DNA of 9,859 bases from assembly GCA_028711355.1 (NCBI GenBank), contig JAQTSL010000121.1, positions 1-9,859 of the forward strand, written 5' to 3'. The stretch's first letter is position 1. Every line of letters starts with the position of its first letter. Below the pieces are notes generated by a model. The model made no database searches. It was not told the origin of the DNA and saw only the letters and a program-made list of their open reading frames with translations. The stretch is from Rhodoferax sp. Its GTDB lineage: Bacteria; Pseudomonadota; Gammaproteobacteria; Burkholderiales; Burkholderiaceae_C. Below are positions 1-5,991 of the stretch, piece after piece. The translations under genes were made by a program, and so were the position numbers.

Positions 1-298
1 GGCGATTGTCGATGCCGGCGTGCAAAGTTTCCTGCACTGGATCGAACAACGCAGCACCGTGCCACTGATCCAGCAACTCAACGCGCAGGCTGACGAATGG
101 CGCGCCGAGGAGATTGCCCGGGCTCGCAAGCTGCTGGCCAAGGGACAAGATGTCGAGTCGGTGCTGGAGGCGCTGACGCGCGGCGTGACGCAAAAAATGC
201 TGCACGGCACCCTAGCCGAGCTGCGCGGTGGTGATGCCCAGGCGCGCGAGCGTGCCAGCCACGCGGTGCACCATTTCTTTTTGCGCAAAGAACGTTAG
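1..298 (+). CDS. hemA: Glutamyl-tRNA reductase, C-terminal part (5' end outside window)
   Basis: Glutamyl-tRNA reductase makes glutamate-1-semialdehyde from glutamyl-tRNA, the first committed step of C5-pathway tetrapyrrole (haem) synthesis in the cytoplasm. Only the last 98 or so codons are present; the reading frame is open from base 2 to the TAG at 296-298, so the catalytic cysteine and NADPH-binding domains lie off the left edge. The visible part is the helical C-terminal dimerisation domain: it begins AIVDAGVQSFLHWIEQR and continues with VPLIQQLNAQADEW, RARKLLAKGQD and the near-terminal LTRGVTQKMLHGTLAELR, where the LTxxxxxKxLH pattern is typical of the HemA tail. The order hemA-prfA-prmC is widespread in proteobacteria and supports the call. 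A GTG at base 20 is only an internal valine. A 176-bp gap holding a repeat separates it from prfA. Confidence 0.93.
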   Translation, partial: AIVDAGVQSFLHWIEQRSTVPLIQQLNAQADEWRAEEIARARKLLAKGQDVESVLEALTRGVTQKMLHGTLAELRGGDAQARERASHAVHHFFLRKER

Positions 299-363
299 CT
301 GGGCTGGCACGTCAAGGCGATCAATACGCGGCCCACACGCCGTGCAGTCTTGATACCGTTGGT

Positions 364-419
364 TGTCATTGCGGGCTTGACCCGCAATCCATGAATCCCG
401 GATCAAGTCCGGGATGACA
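364..419. repeat. Bipartite two-hairpin intergenic repeat, copy 1
   Basis: A 56-bp element bounded by TGTCAT (364-369) and its reverse complement ATGACA (414-419). It contains two perfect 8-bp stems, each with a 5-nt loop: ATTGCGGG/CCCGCAAT at 368-375 and 381-388 around CTTGA, and ATCCCGGA/TCCGGGAT at 395-402 and 408-415 around TCAAG. The two loops are reverse complements, so the hairpins are inverted copies of each other, as in BIME-type REP pairs. Neither hairpin is followed by a T tract, so it does not look like an intrinsic terminator. A related copy lies after prfA at 1616-1687. Repeats of this general look are, from memory, common between genes in proteobacterial genomes. Confidence 0.85.
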
Positions 420-474
420 TACAAACCCAAATCACCAACAGCCCACACCGCGACAACTTTTCCCAACCTCGACC

Positions 475-1569
475 ATGAAACCATTCCTTCGCCAACAACT
501 AGCCCGCTACGCCGATCGTCTGGGTGAGCTTGAATTTTTGCTCTCGCGCCCGGACATCATGGCCGACATGACGCAGTTTTTGAAGCTTTCGCGCGAGCAC
601 ACCGAGGTCGCCGCTGTCGCCGGGCGCTGGTTGCGCTACCAGCAGCGTGAGGCCGACCTGGCGGGCGCGCAAGAGCTGCTGGCTGATGCGGCAAACGACG
701 CCGACATGAGCGTGATGGCGCAAGAAGAAATGGACGCTGCCAGCGCCGAGCTGCGCCAGTTGGAAGCCGAATTGCAGCGTATGCTGCTGCCCAAAGACCC
801 GGACGACGTACGCAACGCGTTTGTCGAAATCCGTGCTGGCACCGGCGGCGACGAATCCGCGCTGTTTGCCGCCGATCTGGCGCGTATGTACACCCGCTAT
901 GCCGATCGGCGCGGCTGGCGCTGCGAAATCCTGAGCGAATCCCCCAATGAAATTGGCGGCTACAAAGAGGTTGTGATCAAGGTGGAAGGCGACGGCGTCT
1001 ATGGCGCGCTCAAATTTGAATCGGGTGGCCACCGGGTGCAGCGCGTGCCGGTCACCGAAACCCAGGGCCGCATCCACACCAGCGCGGCCACCGTGGCGGT
1101 GCTGGCCGAGCCCGACGAAGCGCAGGCGATCCAGATCAACCCCAGCGACCTGCGCATTGACACCTACCGCGCCAGCGGCGCCGGTGGCCAGCACATCAAC
1201 AAAACCGACTCTGCCGTGCGCATCACCCACCTGCCCACCGGCATCGTGGCCGAATGTCAGGACGGGCGCAGCCAGCACAGCAACAAGGCGCAAGCGCTGC
1301 GCGTGCTGACCGCGCGCATCCACGAAAAAGACCGCAGCGAACGCGCTGCCAAAGACGCCGCCGAGCGCAAAGGCCTGGTCGGCAGTGGCGACCGCAGCGA
1401 CCGCATCCGCACCTACAACTTTCCGCAAGGCCGCTTGACCGACCACCGCATCAACCTGACGCTGTACAAGCTGCTGACCATCATGGAAGGCGATCTGGAT
1501 GACGTGGTCAGCGCGCTGCAGGCGCAAGAAGCCGCCGAGCAACTGGCGGCACTGGAACAAAATGTCTGA
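475..1569 (+). CDS. prfA: Peptide chain release factor 1 (RF1)
   Basis: RF1 recognises UAA and UAG stop codons in the ribosomal A site and triggers hydrolysis of peptidyl-tRNA. The protein has 364 residues, the normal size for the family. The N-terminal helical domain is followed by the conserved AGTGGDESALFA segment. The codon-recognition tripeptide is Pro-Val-Thr at 192-194 (context RVQRVPVTETQGR), the RF1-type PxT and not the RF2-type SPF. The catalytic GGQ is at 237-239 within SGAGGQHINKTDSAVR; spacing from PxT to GGQ is 45 residues, as in E. coli RF1. The C-terminal part has the conserved SDRIRTYNFPQGRLTDHRIN. The ATG start begins MKPFLRQQL, matching the family N-terminus, although no strong ribosome binding site precedes it. 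Bipartite repeats lie 55 bp upstream and 46 bp downstream. The next gene, prmC, encodes the enzyme that methylates the GGQ glutamine. Confidence 0.98.
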   Translation: MKPFLRQQLARYADRLGELEFLLSRPDIMADMTQFLKLSREHTEVAAVAGRWLRYQQREADLAGAQELLADAANDADMSVMAQEEMDAASAELRQLEAELQRMLLPKDPDDVRNAFVEIRAGTGGDESALFAADLARMYTRYADRRGWRCEILSESPNEIGGYKEVVIKVEGDGVYGALKFESGGHRVQRVPVTETQGRIHTSAATVAVLAEPDEAQAIQINPSDLRIDTYRASGAGGQHINKTDSAVRITHLPTGIVAECQDGRSQHSNKAQALRVLTARIHEKDRSERAAKDAAERKGLVGSGDRSDRIRTYNFPQGRLTDHRINLTLYKLLTIMEGDLDDVVSALQAQEAAEQLAALEQNV

Positions 1570-1615
1570 ACTTTTTTACAGAAAATAGCCTCTTGTCCCA
1601 ACACTGTTCACTGAA

Positions 1616-1687
1616 TGTCATTGCCGGCTTGACCCGCAATCCAGTGTCTCAAGCACGGGTGGATACCGGATCGAGTCCGGCATGACA
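1616..1687. repeat. Bipartite two-hairpin intergenic repeat, copy 2
   Basis: A 72-bp relative of the element at 364-419 in the same orientation, again bounded by TGTCAT (1616-1621) and ATGACA (1682-1687). The left hairpin pairs 1620-1627 with 1633-1640 around the same CTTGA loop, with one C-C mismatch. The right hairpin pairs 1663-1670 with 1676-1683 around TCGAG, with one A-C mismatch. The spacer between hairpins is longer (about 22 nt, against about 6 in copy 1). The mismatches suggest an older or decaying copy. It fills much of the prfA-prmC gap. Confidence 0.8.
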
Positions 1688-1752
1688 AAGTGAACAATAT
1701 TGCCTCCAGCCTCCACTTTGAATGCGCACGCATCTACTAAGTTAAGAGTATT

Positions 1753-2607
1753 TTGAAACCCACCCAGACGCTTTCGCAAACCCTGTCCCGGCTTCAAACA
1801 CAGGGCCTGGATCGGCTCGATGCGCAACTGTTGCTGTTGCACGTGCTGGGCCAACCAGTGCACCAGCGCGCGTGGTTGCTGGCGCATGACACTGACCCCT
1901 TGGCAGCCGAACTGGCCGAGCCGCTGCAACAACTGGCGCAGCGCCGCCTGGCGGGCGAGCCGCTGGCGTACCTGACCGGTCACCAGGAATTTTTTGGCCT
2001 GGATTTGCAGGTTGATGCCCGCGTGCTGGTACCCCGTCCCGATACCGAAACCGGGGTGGATTGGGCGCTGACACTGCTGTTGCGACCCAACCAAACGCCA
2101 CTGACCGTGCTGGATTTAGGCACCGGCAGCGGTGCCATCGCACTCGCCATCAAGTCTCAACGACCTCACTTGAATGTTTACGCCACCGACGCCAGTGAGG
2201 CCGCCCTGGAGGTTGCCCGCGCCAATGCGCAGCGCCTGAAACTCGAGGTGACATTTGCCAAGGACAGTTGGTTTGACGCCGTGCCGCCAGACTGGCCCCG
2301 GTTTGACCTGATTGTTTCCAACCCGCCCTACATTGCCCAAGGCGACCCGCACCTGGCAGCACTCTCCCATGAACCAGCGCAGGCACTGACCAGCGGTCTG
2401 GACGGGCTGAGCGACCTGCGCCACCTGATCACCCTCGCGCCCACGCACCTGCAACCCGGCGGTTGGCTGCTGCTGGAACACGGCTACGATCAGGCCTCAC
2501 GCGTGCGCGCCTTGCTGCAAGAGGCTGGGTTTGCCGAAGTACAGTCTCGGCATGATCTGGCAGGCATCGAGCGCTGTAGCGGCGGGCAATGGTCCCATCA
2601 AGGTTGA
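1753..2607 (+). CDS. prmC: Release factor glutamine N5-methyltransferase
   Basis: PrmC (formerly HemK) uses S-adenosylmethionine to methylate the glutamine of the GGQ motif in RF1 and RF2, which speeds peptide release. The protein has 284 residues, a usual length. The N-terminal helical domain (about 1-95) contains the family-typical RLDAQLLLLHVLG and LAGEPLAYLTGHQEFFGLDL; the SAM-binding motif DLGTGSG is at 121-127; the catalytic NPPY, which holds the target glutamine amide, is at 190-193 (VSNPPYIA). The best start is TTG at 1753, preceded by AAGAG at 1744-1748; no ATG lies early in the frame, and starting later would remove conserved N-terminal sequence. It stops 35 bp before slyX and is probably cotranscribed with prfA. 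The pairing with its substrate gene prfA is standard. The main uncertainty is the exact start codon. Confidence 0.95.
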   Translation: MKPTQTLSQTLSRLQTQGLDRLDAQLLLLHVLGQPVHQRAWLLAHDTDPLAAELAEPLQQLAQRRLAGEPLAYLTGHQEFFGLDLQVDARVLVPRPDTETGVDWALTLLLRPNQTPLTVLDLGTGSGAIALAIKSQRPHLNVYATDASEAALEVARANAQRLKLEVTFAKDSWFDAVPPDWPRFDLIVSNPPYIAQGDPHLAALSHEPAQALTSGLDGLSDLRHLITLAPTHLQPGGWLLLEHGYDQASRVRALLQEAGFAEVQSRHDLAGIERCSGGQWSHQG

Positions 2608-2642
2608 ATCAGCCCTGTTTTTCCTCCAAACCAAAGCCACCG

Positions 2643-2861
2643 ATGTCATCACCCGAAGAACTTCAGGACCGCCTGACACAGCTCGAAATCAAGGCCAGCT
2701 TTACCGAAGATCTGGTGGACAAGCTGGACCTGATCGTCACCCGCCAGCAGGATCAAATAGACCTGTTGCTGCAAGAGCTGCGCTGGTTGCGCCAGCAAGC
2801 CCCGGAAGCTGGCCCGGCTGCGGTGCGCAACCTGCGCGACGATTTACCACCGCATTACTGA
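2643..2861 (+). CDS. slyX: SlyX family protein
   Basis: A 72-residue protein that is almost all helix: a heptad-rich segment from about residue 5 to 52 (QDRLTQLEIKASFTEDLV, then VTRQQDQIDLLLQELRWLR) should form a coiled coil, and it ends in DDLPPHY. The LEIK-F-ED start, the central RQQxxIDxLxxEL and the terminal PPHY are the hallmarks of the SlyX family. The biochemical role of SlyX is not established; the name comes from its position next to slyD in E. coli. I chose ATG 2643 because the product then has the normal SlyX length and begins MSSPEELQDR; an in-frame ATG at 2589 would overlap prmC and add 18 residues unlike the family. No clear ribosome binding site is visible. The stop codon's final A is the first base of the downstream repeat array. 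Confidence 0.85.
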   Translation: MSSPEELQDRLTQLEIKASFTEDLVDKLDLIVTRQQDQIDLLLQELRWLRQQAPEAGPAAVRNLRDDLPPHY

Positions 2862-3064
2862 ATCCTTGCGGGACAGACCAAAGCTACATGAAATGAGCTT
2901 GCTCTGTCCCCAACCGATTAAATCCTTGCGGGACAGACCAAGGCTACATGAAGTGAGCTTGCTCTGTCCCCAACCGATTAATTCCTTGTGGGACAGACCA
3001 AGGCTACATGAAGTGAGCTTGCTCTGTCCCCAACCGATTAAATCCTTGCGGGACAGACCAAAGC
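2861..3064 (+). repeat. Tandem array of a 60-bp hairpin repeat (3 full units plus a partial)
   Basis: Three head-to-tail 60-bp units (2861-2920, 2921-2980, 2981-3040) and a 24-bp partial fourth (3041-3064) lie between slyX and grxD. Units differ at only a few bases. Each full unit folds into one long hairpin: GGGACAGA pairs with TCTGTCCC, then a C-C mismatch, CAAG with CTTG, CT with AG, and CAT with GTG (ATG in unit 1) closing a GAA triloop; single-base bulges separate the short helices. No T tract follows, so termination is not indicated. Arms of the same family occur at 9401-9562. It is not a CRISPR array, because there are no unique spacers. The units happen to be open in one frame, which gives a spurious repetitive ORF. 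Confidence 0.95.
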
Positions 3065-3133
3065 CTCACCCAGCGCGCCTCTGGCCCAACAATGAAATAA
3101 TCCGCCCTGTTTTTTTTAAAAGGACTTCTCACC

Positions 3134-3457
3134 ATGAGCGACACCCAGCAACGCATCGACGACTTGGTCAAAGGCAACGACATCCTGCTGTTCATGAAAG
3201 GCACGGCCAGCTTTCCACAGTGCGGGTTTTCCGGGCGCGCGGTGCAGATTCTCAAGGCCTGCGGAGTGGACCCGAAAGCCATCAAAACCGTCAACATCCT
3301 GGAAGACGACGCGATTCGTGCTGGTATCAAGGACTACAGCAACTGGCCAACACTGCCACAGTTTTACTTCAAGGGCGAATTCATTGGCGGCTCGGACATC
3401 ATGATGGAGATGTATGAAAGCGGCGAGTTGCAAACCTTGCTCGGCCAGGCCAACTGA
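3134..3457 (+). CDS. grxD: Monothiol glutaredoxin, Grx4/GrxD type (CGFS)
   Basis: CGFS-type monothiol glutaredoxins bind a glutathione-ligated [2Fe-2S] cluster as a homodimer or with BolA-family partners, and serve in cytoplasmic iron-sulfur cluster transfer. The protein is 107 residues, a single thioredoxin-fold domain. The active-site Cys-Gly-Phe-Ser is at 30-33 (context FPQCGFSGRAVQIL) and the cis-proline motif WPTLPQ is at 71-76; the glutathione-binding IGGSDIMMEM follows at 84-93. LLFMKG at 18-23 is the expected first strand with the conserved lysine. The ATG at 3134 has a good ribosome binding site, AAGGA at 3120-3124. It follows the tandem repeat array, and 69 bp separate the last partial unit from the start. 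It is transcribed toward the convergent lytic transglycosylase gene; no convincing terminator is seen in the 36-bp gap. Confidence 0.97.
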   Translation: MSDTQQRIDDLVKGNDILLFMKGTASFPQCGFSGRAVQILKACGVDPKAIKTVNILEDDAIRAGIKDYSNWPTLPQFYFKGEFIGGSDIMMEMYESGELQTLLGQAN

Positions 3458-3493
3458 CGCCGCTGGGGCCAGCAGCCCGCGCCGCTACCTGCC

Positions 3494-4159
3494 CTATTGC
3501 CAGCGCCTTTGCACAGCGGTCACTGCATCCGGGTAAGCTGCCTTGCCGCGTGACCCGTTGTAGCGCCCGAGCGCCAAAAACAGATTGCCCGCTTCACGGT
3601 CCAGGTAGTGGCGCAAGATGACGCAGCCAAAGCGCAGATTGGTTTGCATATGAAACAGCTTGCCAGCGTCGCCGTCGCCAATCAACCGGCTCCAAAACGG
3701 CATGACCTGCATATAGCCGCGCGCACCCACGCTGCTCACCGCAAATTTGCGATAGTTGCTCTCCACCTGGATCAGCCCCAGTACCAGCGACACCTCCAGC
3801 CCGGCACGCTTGCTCTCGTACCAGACAGTTTGCAGAAACTCACGGCGGGTGTCGAAGTCGGATTTTTGCCGCTTGAGCCGCTCGCTCATCCGGCCTAGCC
3901 AGCGCAGATAGACCAGGCGCGATTCGGTATCGGTAAACTCTGGCACCGGCGGCGCAGCGTTGGCAATGGCCGAGCTCAGCGCGCTGCGCACCGAGTCGAT
4001 CAACGGCTCTTCGACCTGCGCACCAGCCCAGCATTGCTCTGAAATAAAGAGCTGGCCAGACCCTATGTATAACGGCCAGAGCCGAAAAACACCTTTAAGT
4101 ATCTGGCGCCTGACCAGCCCATTTGCTAGCCCACCTACCAGCGTCTTTGGCGTGCTCAC
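3494..4159 (-). CDS. Lytic transglycosylase, SLT (goose-lysozyme-like) domain
   Basis: Lytic transglycosylases cleave the MurNAc-GlcNAc bond of peptidoglycan, forming 1,6-anhydro-muropeptides, and act in the periplasm. The protein has 221 residues. The SLT catalytic domain occupies about 108-221: catalytic glutamate at 133 in LIQVESNYRKFA, then SSVGARGYMQVMPFW (142-156), NLRFGCVILRHYLD and LALGRYNGSRG with the conserved Y-N-G at 200-202. The GTG start (4157-4159) overlaps the proS stop TGA by 4 bp (GTGA), suggesting translational coupling. The N-terminus has a twin-arginine-like patch, VRRQILKG (16-23), with likely cleavage near WAGA-Q (45-48). The stretch between them, about residues 26-43, is unusually poor as a hydrophobic core (contains S, Q and E) and is encoded by DNA resembling an intergenic palindromic repeat. 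Export by Tat or Sec is therefore uncertain. The exact transglycosylase subfamily cannot be fixed here. Confidence 0.88.
   Translation of the reverse strand: MSTPKTLVGGLANGLVRRQILKGVFRLWPLYIGSGQLFISEQCWAGAQVEEPLIDSVRSALSSAIANAAPPVPEFTDTESRLVYLRWLGRMSERLKRQKSDFDTRREFLQTVWYESKRAGLEVSLVLGLIQVESNYRKFAVSSVGARGYMQVMPFWSRLIGDGDAGKLFHMQTNLRFGCVILRHYLDREAGNLFLALGRYNGSRGKAAYPDAVTAVQRRWQ
4041..4083 (-). repeat. Diverged copy of a Comamonadaceae-type palindromic repeat inside the transglycosylase signal region
   Basis: Read on the minus strand, this 43-nt segment begins GGCTCTGGCC and ends CAGCTCTTTATTTC. Aligned without gaps to the intergenic segment 8263-8305 (plus strand: GGCTCTAGCC to CAGCTATTATTTT), 27 of 43 bases match by hand count, with the ends best conserved and the centre diverged. 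A CTGGCC/GGCCAG stem remains. It lies wholly within the coding region of the lytic transglycosylase and encodes about residues 26-40. The resemblance to repeats I recall from Comamonadaceae intergenic regions is from memory. Confidence 0.55.
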
Positions 4160-5898
4160 CCGCGCAGTCGCTCCAGCAGCATCGGCAACACTGCGTCCAG
4201 CGCCACCGCAGTGGCGGCGCTGTCGCGCCGGTGCTGGTATTCCACGTTGCCTTCTTTCAGTGCACGGTCGCCCACGTTGATACGGTGCGGCACGCCAATC
4301 AGCTCCCAGTCGGCAAACATGGCGCCGGGGCGCTCGCCACGGTCGTCCAGAATCACCTCTAGGCCCGCCGCCAACAGATCGGCGTAGAGCTTATCGGCCG
4401 TCGCCTTGACCTCGGGCGAGCGTTCGGCGTTGATCGGGCAGATCACCACGGTAAAGGGCGCCAGCGCGTCGGGCCAGATGATGCCGCGCTCATCATGGTT
4501 TTGTTCGATGGCAGCGGCCGGCAGGCGGGTGATGCCGATGCCGTAGCAACCCATCTCCAGCAACTGCGGCTTGCCGTTTTGGTCCAGAAAAGTGGCTTTC
4601 ATGGCTTGGCTGTACTTGGTGCCCAGATAAAACACGTGGCCCACTTCAATGCCGCGCTCGATCGCCAGCACACCCGCACCGTCGGGTGACGCATCACCGG
4701 CCACCACGTTGCGCAGGTCGGCCACCCTCTCAGGCTCGGGCAGATCACGGCCCCAGTTGACACCGGTCAGGTGAAGGTCTTTTTCGTTGGCACCGCAGAC
4801 CCAATCGGCCAGCACCGCCACTTCGCGGTCCACCACCAGCTTGACCGGTTTTTGCAGATTCAACGGCCCCAGGTAACCCGGTTCGCATCCAAAGTGGTCA
4901 ACAATCTCGGCCACGCTGGCAAAGCGGAACGCGGCCAGCCCCGGCAGCTTGTTGACCTTGACCTCGTTCATGTCATGGTCGCCACGCAGCAGCAGCAGCC
5001 AGACTTGCGTCTTGACCACTTCACCCTTTTCACCCAGGGCATCAGTGGCCAGCACCAGCGACTTGACGGTTTGCGCCAGCGGCAAGCCCAGCAGCGCAGC
5101 CACGTCCGGGCAAGTGCTTTTGCCCGGTGTGGGTGTTTTGGTCATGGCTTGTGTGGCGGCAGAGCGCGGGCCAGCAGGCGCCAGTGCCTCGGCTTTTTCC
5201 ATATTCGCGGCGTAGTCGCTTCCCGGGCAATAGACGATGGCGTCTTCGCCAGTAGCGGCGATCACCTGAAACTCTTCACTCAAGTCGCCACCAATCGCGC
5301 CGCTGTCGGCGGCGACAGCGCGGTAACGCAGGCCAAAGCGGTCAAAAATGCGGCGATAGGCGGCGGCCATCACCTGGTAGCTGGCCTTGGCCGCAGTTTG
5401 GTCACGGTCAAAGCTGTAGGCGTCTTTCATGATGAATTCACGCCCACGCATCAGGCCAAAACGGGGGCGGCGCTCATCACGGAACTTGGTCTGAATCTGG
5501 TAAAAGTTTTTGGGCAACTGCTTGTAGCTGCGGATTTCTTGCCGAGCGATGTCGGTCACTACTTCTTCGCTGGTGGGTTGCACTACGAAGTCGTTGCCAT
5601 GGCGGTCGCGAATGCGCAGCAGCTCCGGCCCCATCTTCTCGAACCGACCAGTCTCCTGCCACAGCTCGGCCGGCTGCACCACTGGCATCGACAGCTCGAC
5701 GGCACCGGCACGGTTCATTTCTTCGCGCACGATTGCCTCAACCTTCTTCACCACCCGCAGGCCCATCGGCATCAGCGTGTAAATGCCGGCACCAAGCTTT
5801 TTGATCAAGCCGGCACGCATCATCAGCTTGTGGCTAACCACCTCGGCGTCGGCCGGGGCTTCTTTGAGGGTGGAAATAAAGAACTGGGAGGCTTTCAT
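4156..5898 (-). CDS. proS: Prolyl-tRNA synthetase (bacterial type, with editing domain)
   Basis: This cytoplasmic class II synthetase charges tRNA-Pro with proline. The product is 580 residues, normal for the long bacterial form. Class II motif 1 lies at about 36-75 (LGAGIYTLMPMGLRVVKKVE to ELSMPVVQP), motif 2 at 139-155 (FRDERRPRFGLMRGREF) and motif 3 at 452-466 (YGIGITRLPAAAIEQ). The inserted YbaK-like editing domain, which hydrolyses mischarged Ala-tRNA-Pro, spans about 225-405 and carries LLLLRGDHDMNEVKVNKL and DREV..LADWVCGANEKD. The C-terminal anticodon-binding domain runs from about 482 (FTVVICPIN) to 575. I chose the ATG at 5896-5898 because the product then begins MKASQFFISTLKEAPADAEV, the canonical N-terminus; the frame is open upstream to 6156 but that extension would overlap rppH on the other strand. 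The ribosome binding site is weak. Its stop overlaps the start of the lytic transglycosylase. Confidence 0.98.
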   Translation of the reverse strand: MKASQFFISTLKEAPADAEVVSHKLMMRAGLIKKLGAGIYTLMPMGLRVVKKVEAIVREEMNRAGAVELSMPVVQPAELWQETGRFEKMGPELLRIRDRHGNDFVVQPTSEEVVTDIARQEIRSYKQLPKNFYQIQTKFRDERRPRFGLMRGREFIMKDAYSFDRDQTAAKASYQVMAAAYRRIFDRFGLRYRAVAADSGAIGGDLSEEFQVIAATGEDAIVYCPGSDYAANMEKAEALAPAGPRSAATQAMTKTPTPGKSTCPDVAALLGLPLAQTVKSLVLATDALGEKGEVVKTQVWLLLLRGDHDMNEVKVNKLPGLAAFRFASVAEIVDHFGCEPGYLGPLNLQKPVKLVVDREVAVLADWVCGANEKDLHLTGVNWGRDLPEPERVADLRNVVAGDASPDGAGVLAIERGIEVGHVFYLGTKYSQAMKATFLDQNGKPQLLEMGCYGIGITRLPAAAIEQNHDERGIIWPDALAPFTVVICPINAERSPEVKATADKLYADLLAAGLEVILDDRGERPGAMFADWELIGVPHRINVGDRALKEGNVEYQHRRDSAATAVALDAVLPMLLERLRG

Positions 5899-5934
5899 GG
5901 CGTGAATTCCGGGACGATGGCAGGGTTGTTTCTC

Positions 5935-5962
5935 TTGATGCAATTCAAACGCTGTGCATAAT
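5935..5962 (+). promoter_or_regulatory. Probable sigma70 promoter for rppH
   Basis: In the 93-bp divergent gap between proS and rppH, TTGATG (5935-5940) and CATAAT (5957-5962) are separated by 16 bp, a reasonable match to the -35 and -10 consensus. Transcription would start near 5969-5970, about 22 bp before the rppH ATG. No equally good promoter for proS was found on the opposite strand. Confidence 0.55.
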
Positions 5963-5966
5963 CGAA

Positions 5967-5982
5967 CCAATTTAAAAATTGG
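5967..5982. promoter_or_regulatory. AT-rich perfect palindrome in the rppH leader
   Basis: CCAATTT (5967-5973) and AAATTGG (5976-5982) form a perfect 7-bp inverted repeat around AA. It sits at the predicted transcription start, immediately downstream of the -10 box and touching the GGGG that serves as the rppH ribosome binding site. Such placement fits an operator, but a chance palindrome cannot be excluded; no known regulator is recognised. Confidence 0.35.
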
Positions 5983-5991
5983 GGTTTGATT

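Noticed and set aside
212..484. Minus-strand ORF containing VIPDLIRDSWIAGQARND
   Set aside because: That peptide is the bipartite repeat at 364-419 read in frame; the rest is antisense to hemA.
499..1560. Long minus-strand ORF opposite prfA
   Set aside because: A shadow of high-GC codon use on the opposite strand of a clearly conserved gene; its protein has no recognisable domain.
1576..1596. GAAAATAGCCTCTTG after prfA as a remnant of the palindromic repeat family seen at 8263-8305
   Set aside because: Only about ten bases resemble the end of that family as I recall it; too short to support without a genome-wide consensus.
2861..3064. Possible CRISPR array
   Set aside because: The whole 60-bp unit is repeated, including the part that would be spacer; no unique spacers and no cas genes.
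3110..3117. T8 tract upstream of grxD as an intrinsic terminator
   Set aside because: No stable GC-rich hairpin directly precedes it; it lies only 16 bp before the grxD start codon, next to the ribosome binding site.
2866..3417. Plus-strand ORF with a repeated 20-residue motif, running through the tandem array into the grxD region
   Set aside because: The repetition is simply the 60-bp DNA unit (60 is a multiple of three) translated; the rest is grxD in the wrong frame. No family resemblance and no ribosome binding site.
3458..3493. Bidirectional terminator between convergent grxD and the lytic transglycosylase
   Set aside because: The GC-rich gap forms only weak short stems and has no T tract on either strand.
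4771..5961. 396-codon plus-strand ORF opposite proS
   Set aside because: Antisense to invariant class II synthetase motifs; rich in His, Gln and Ala as expected for a shadow frame, no known domain.
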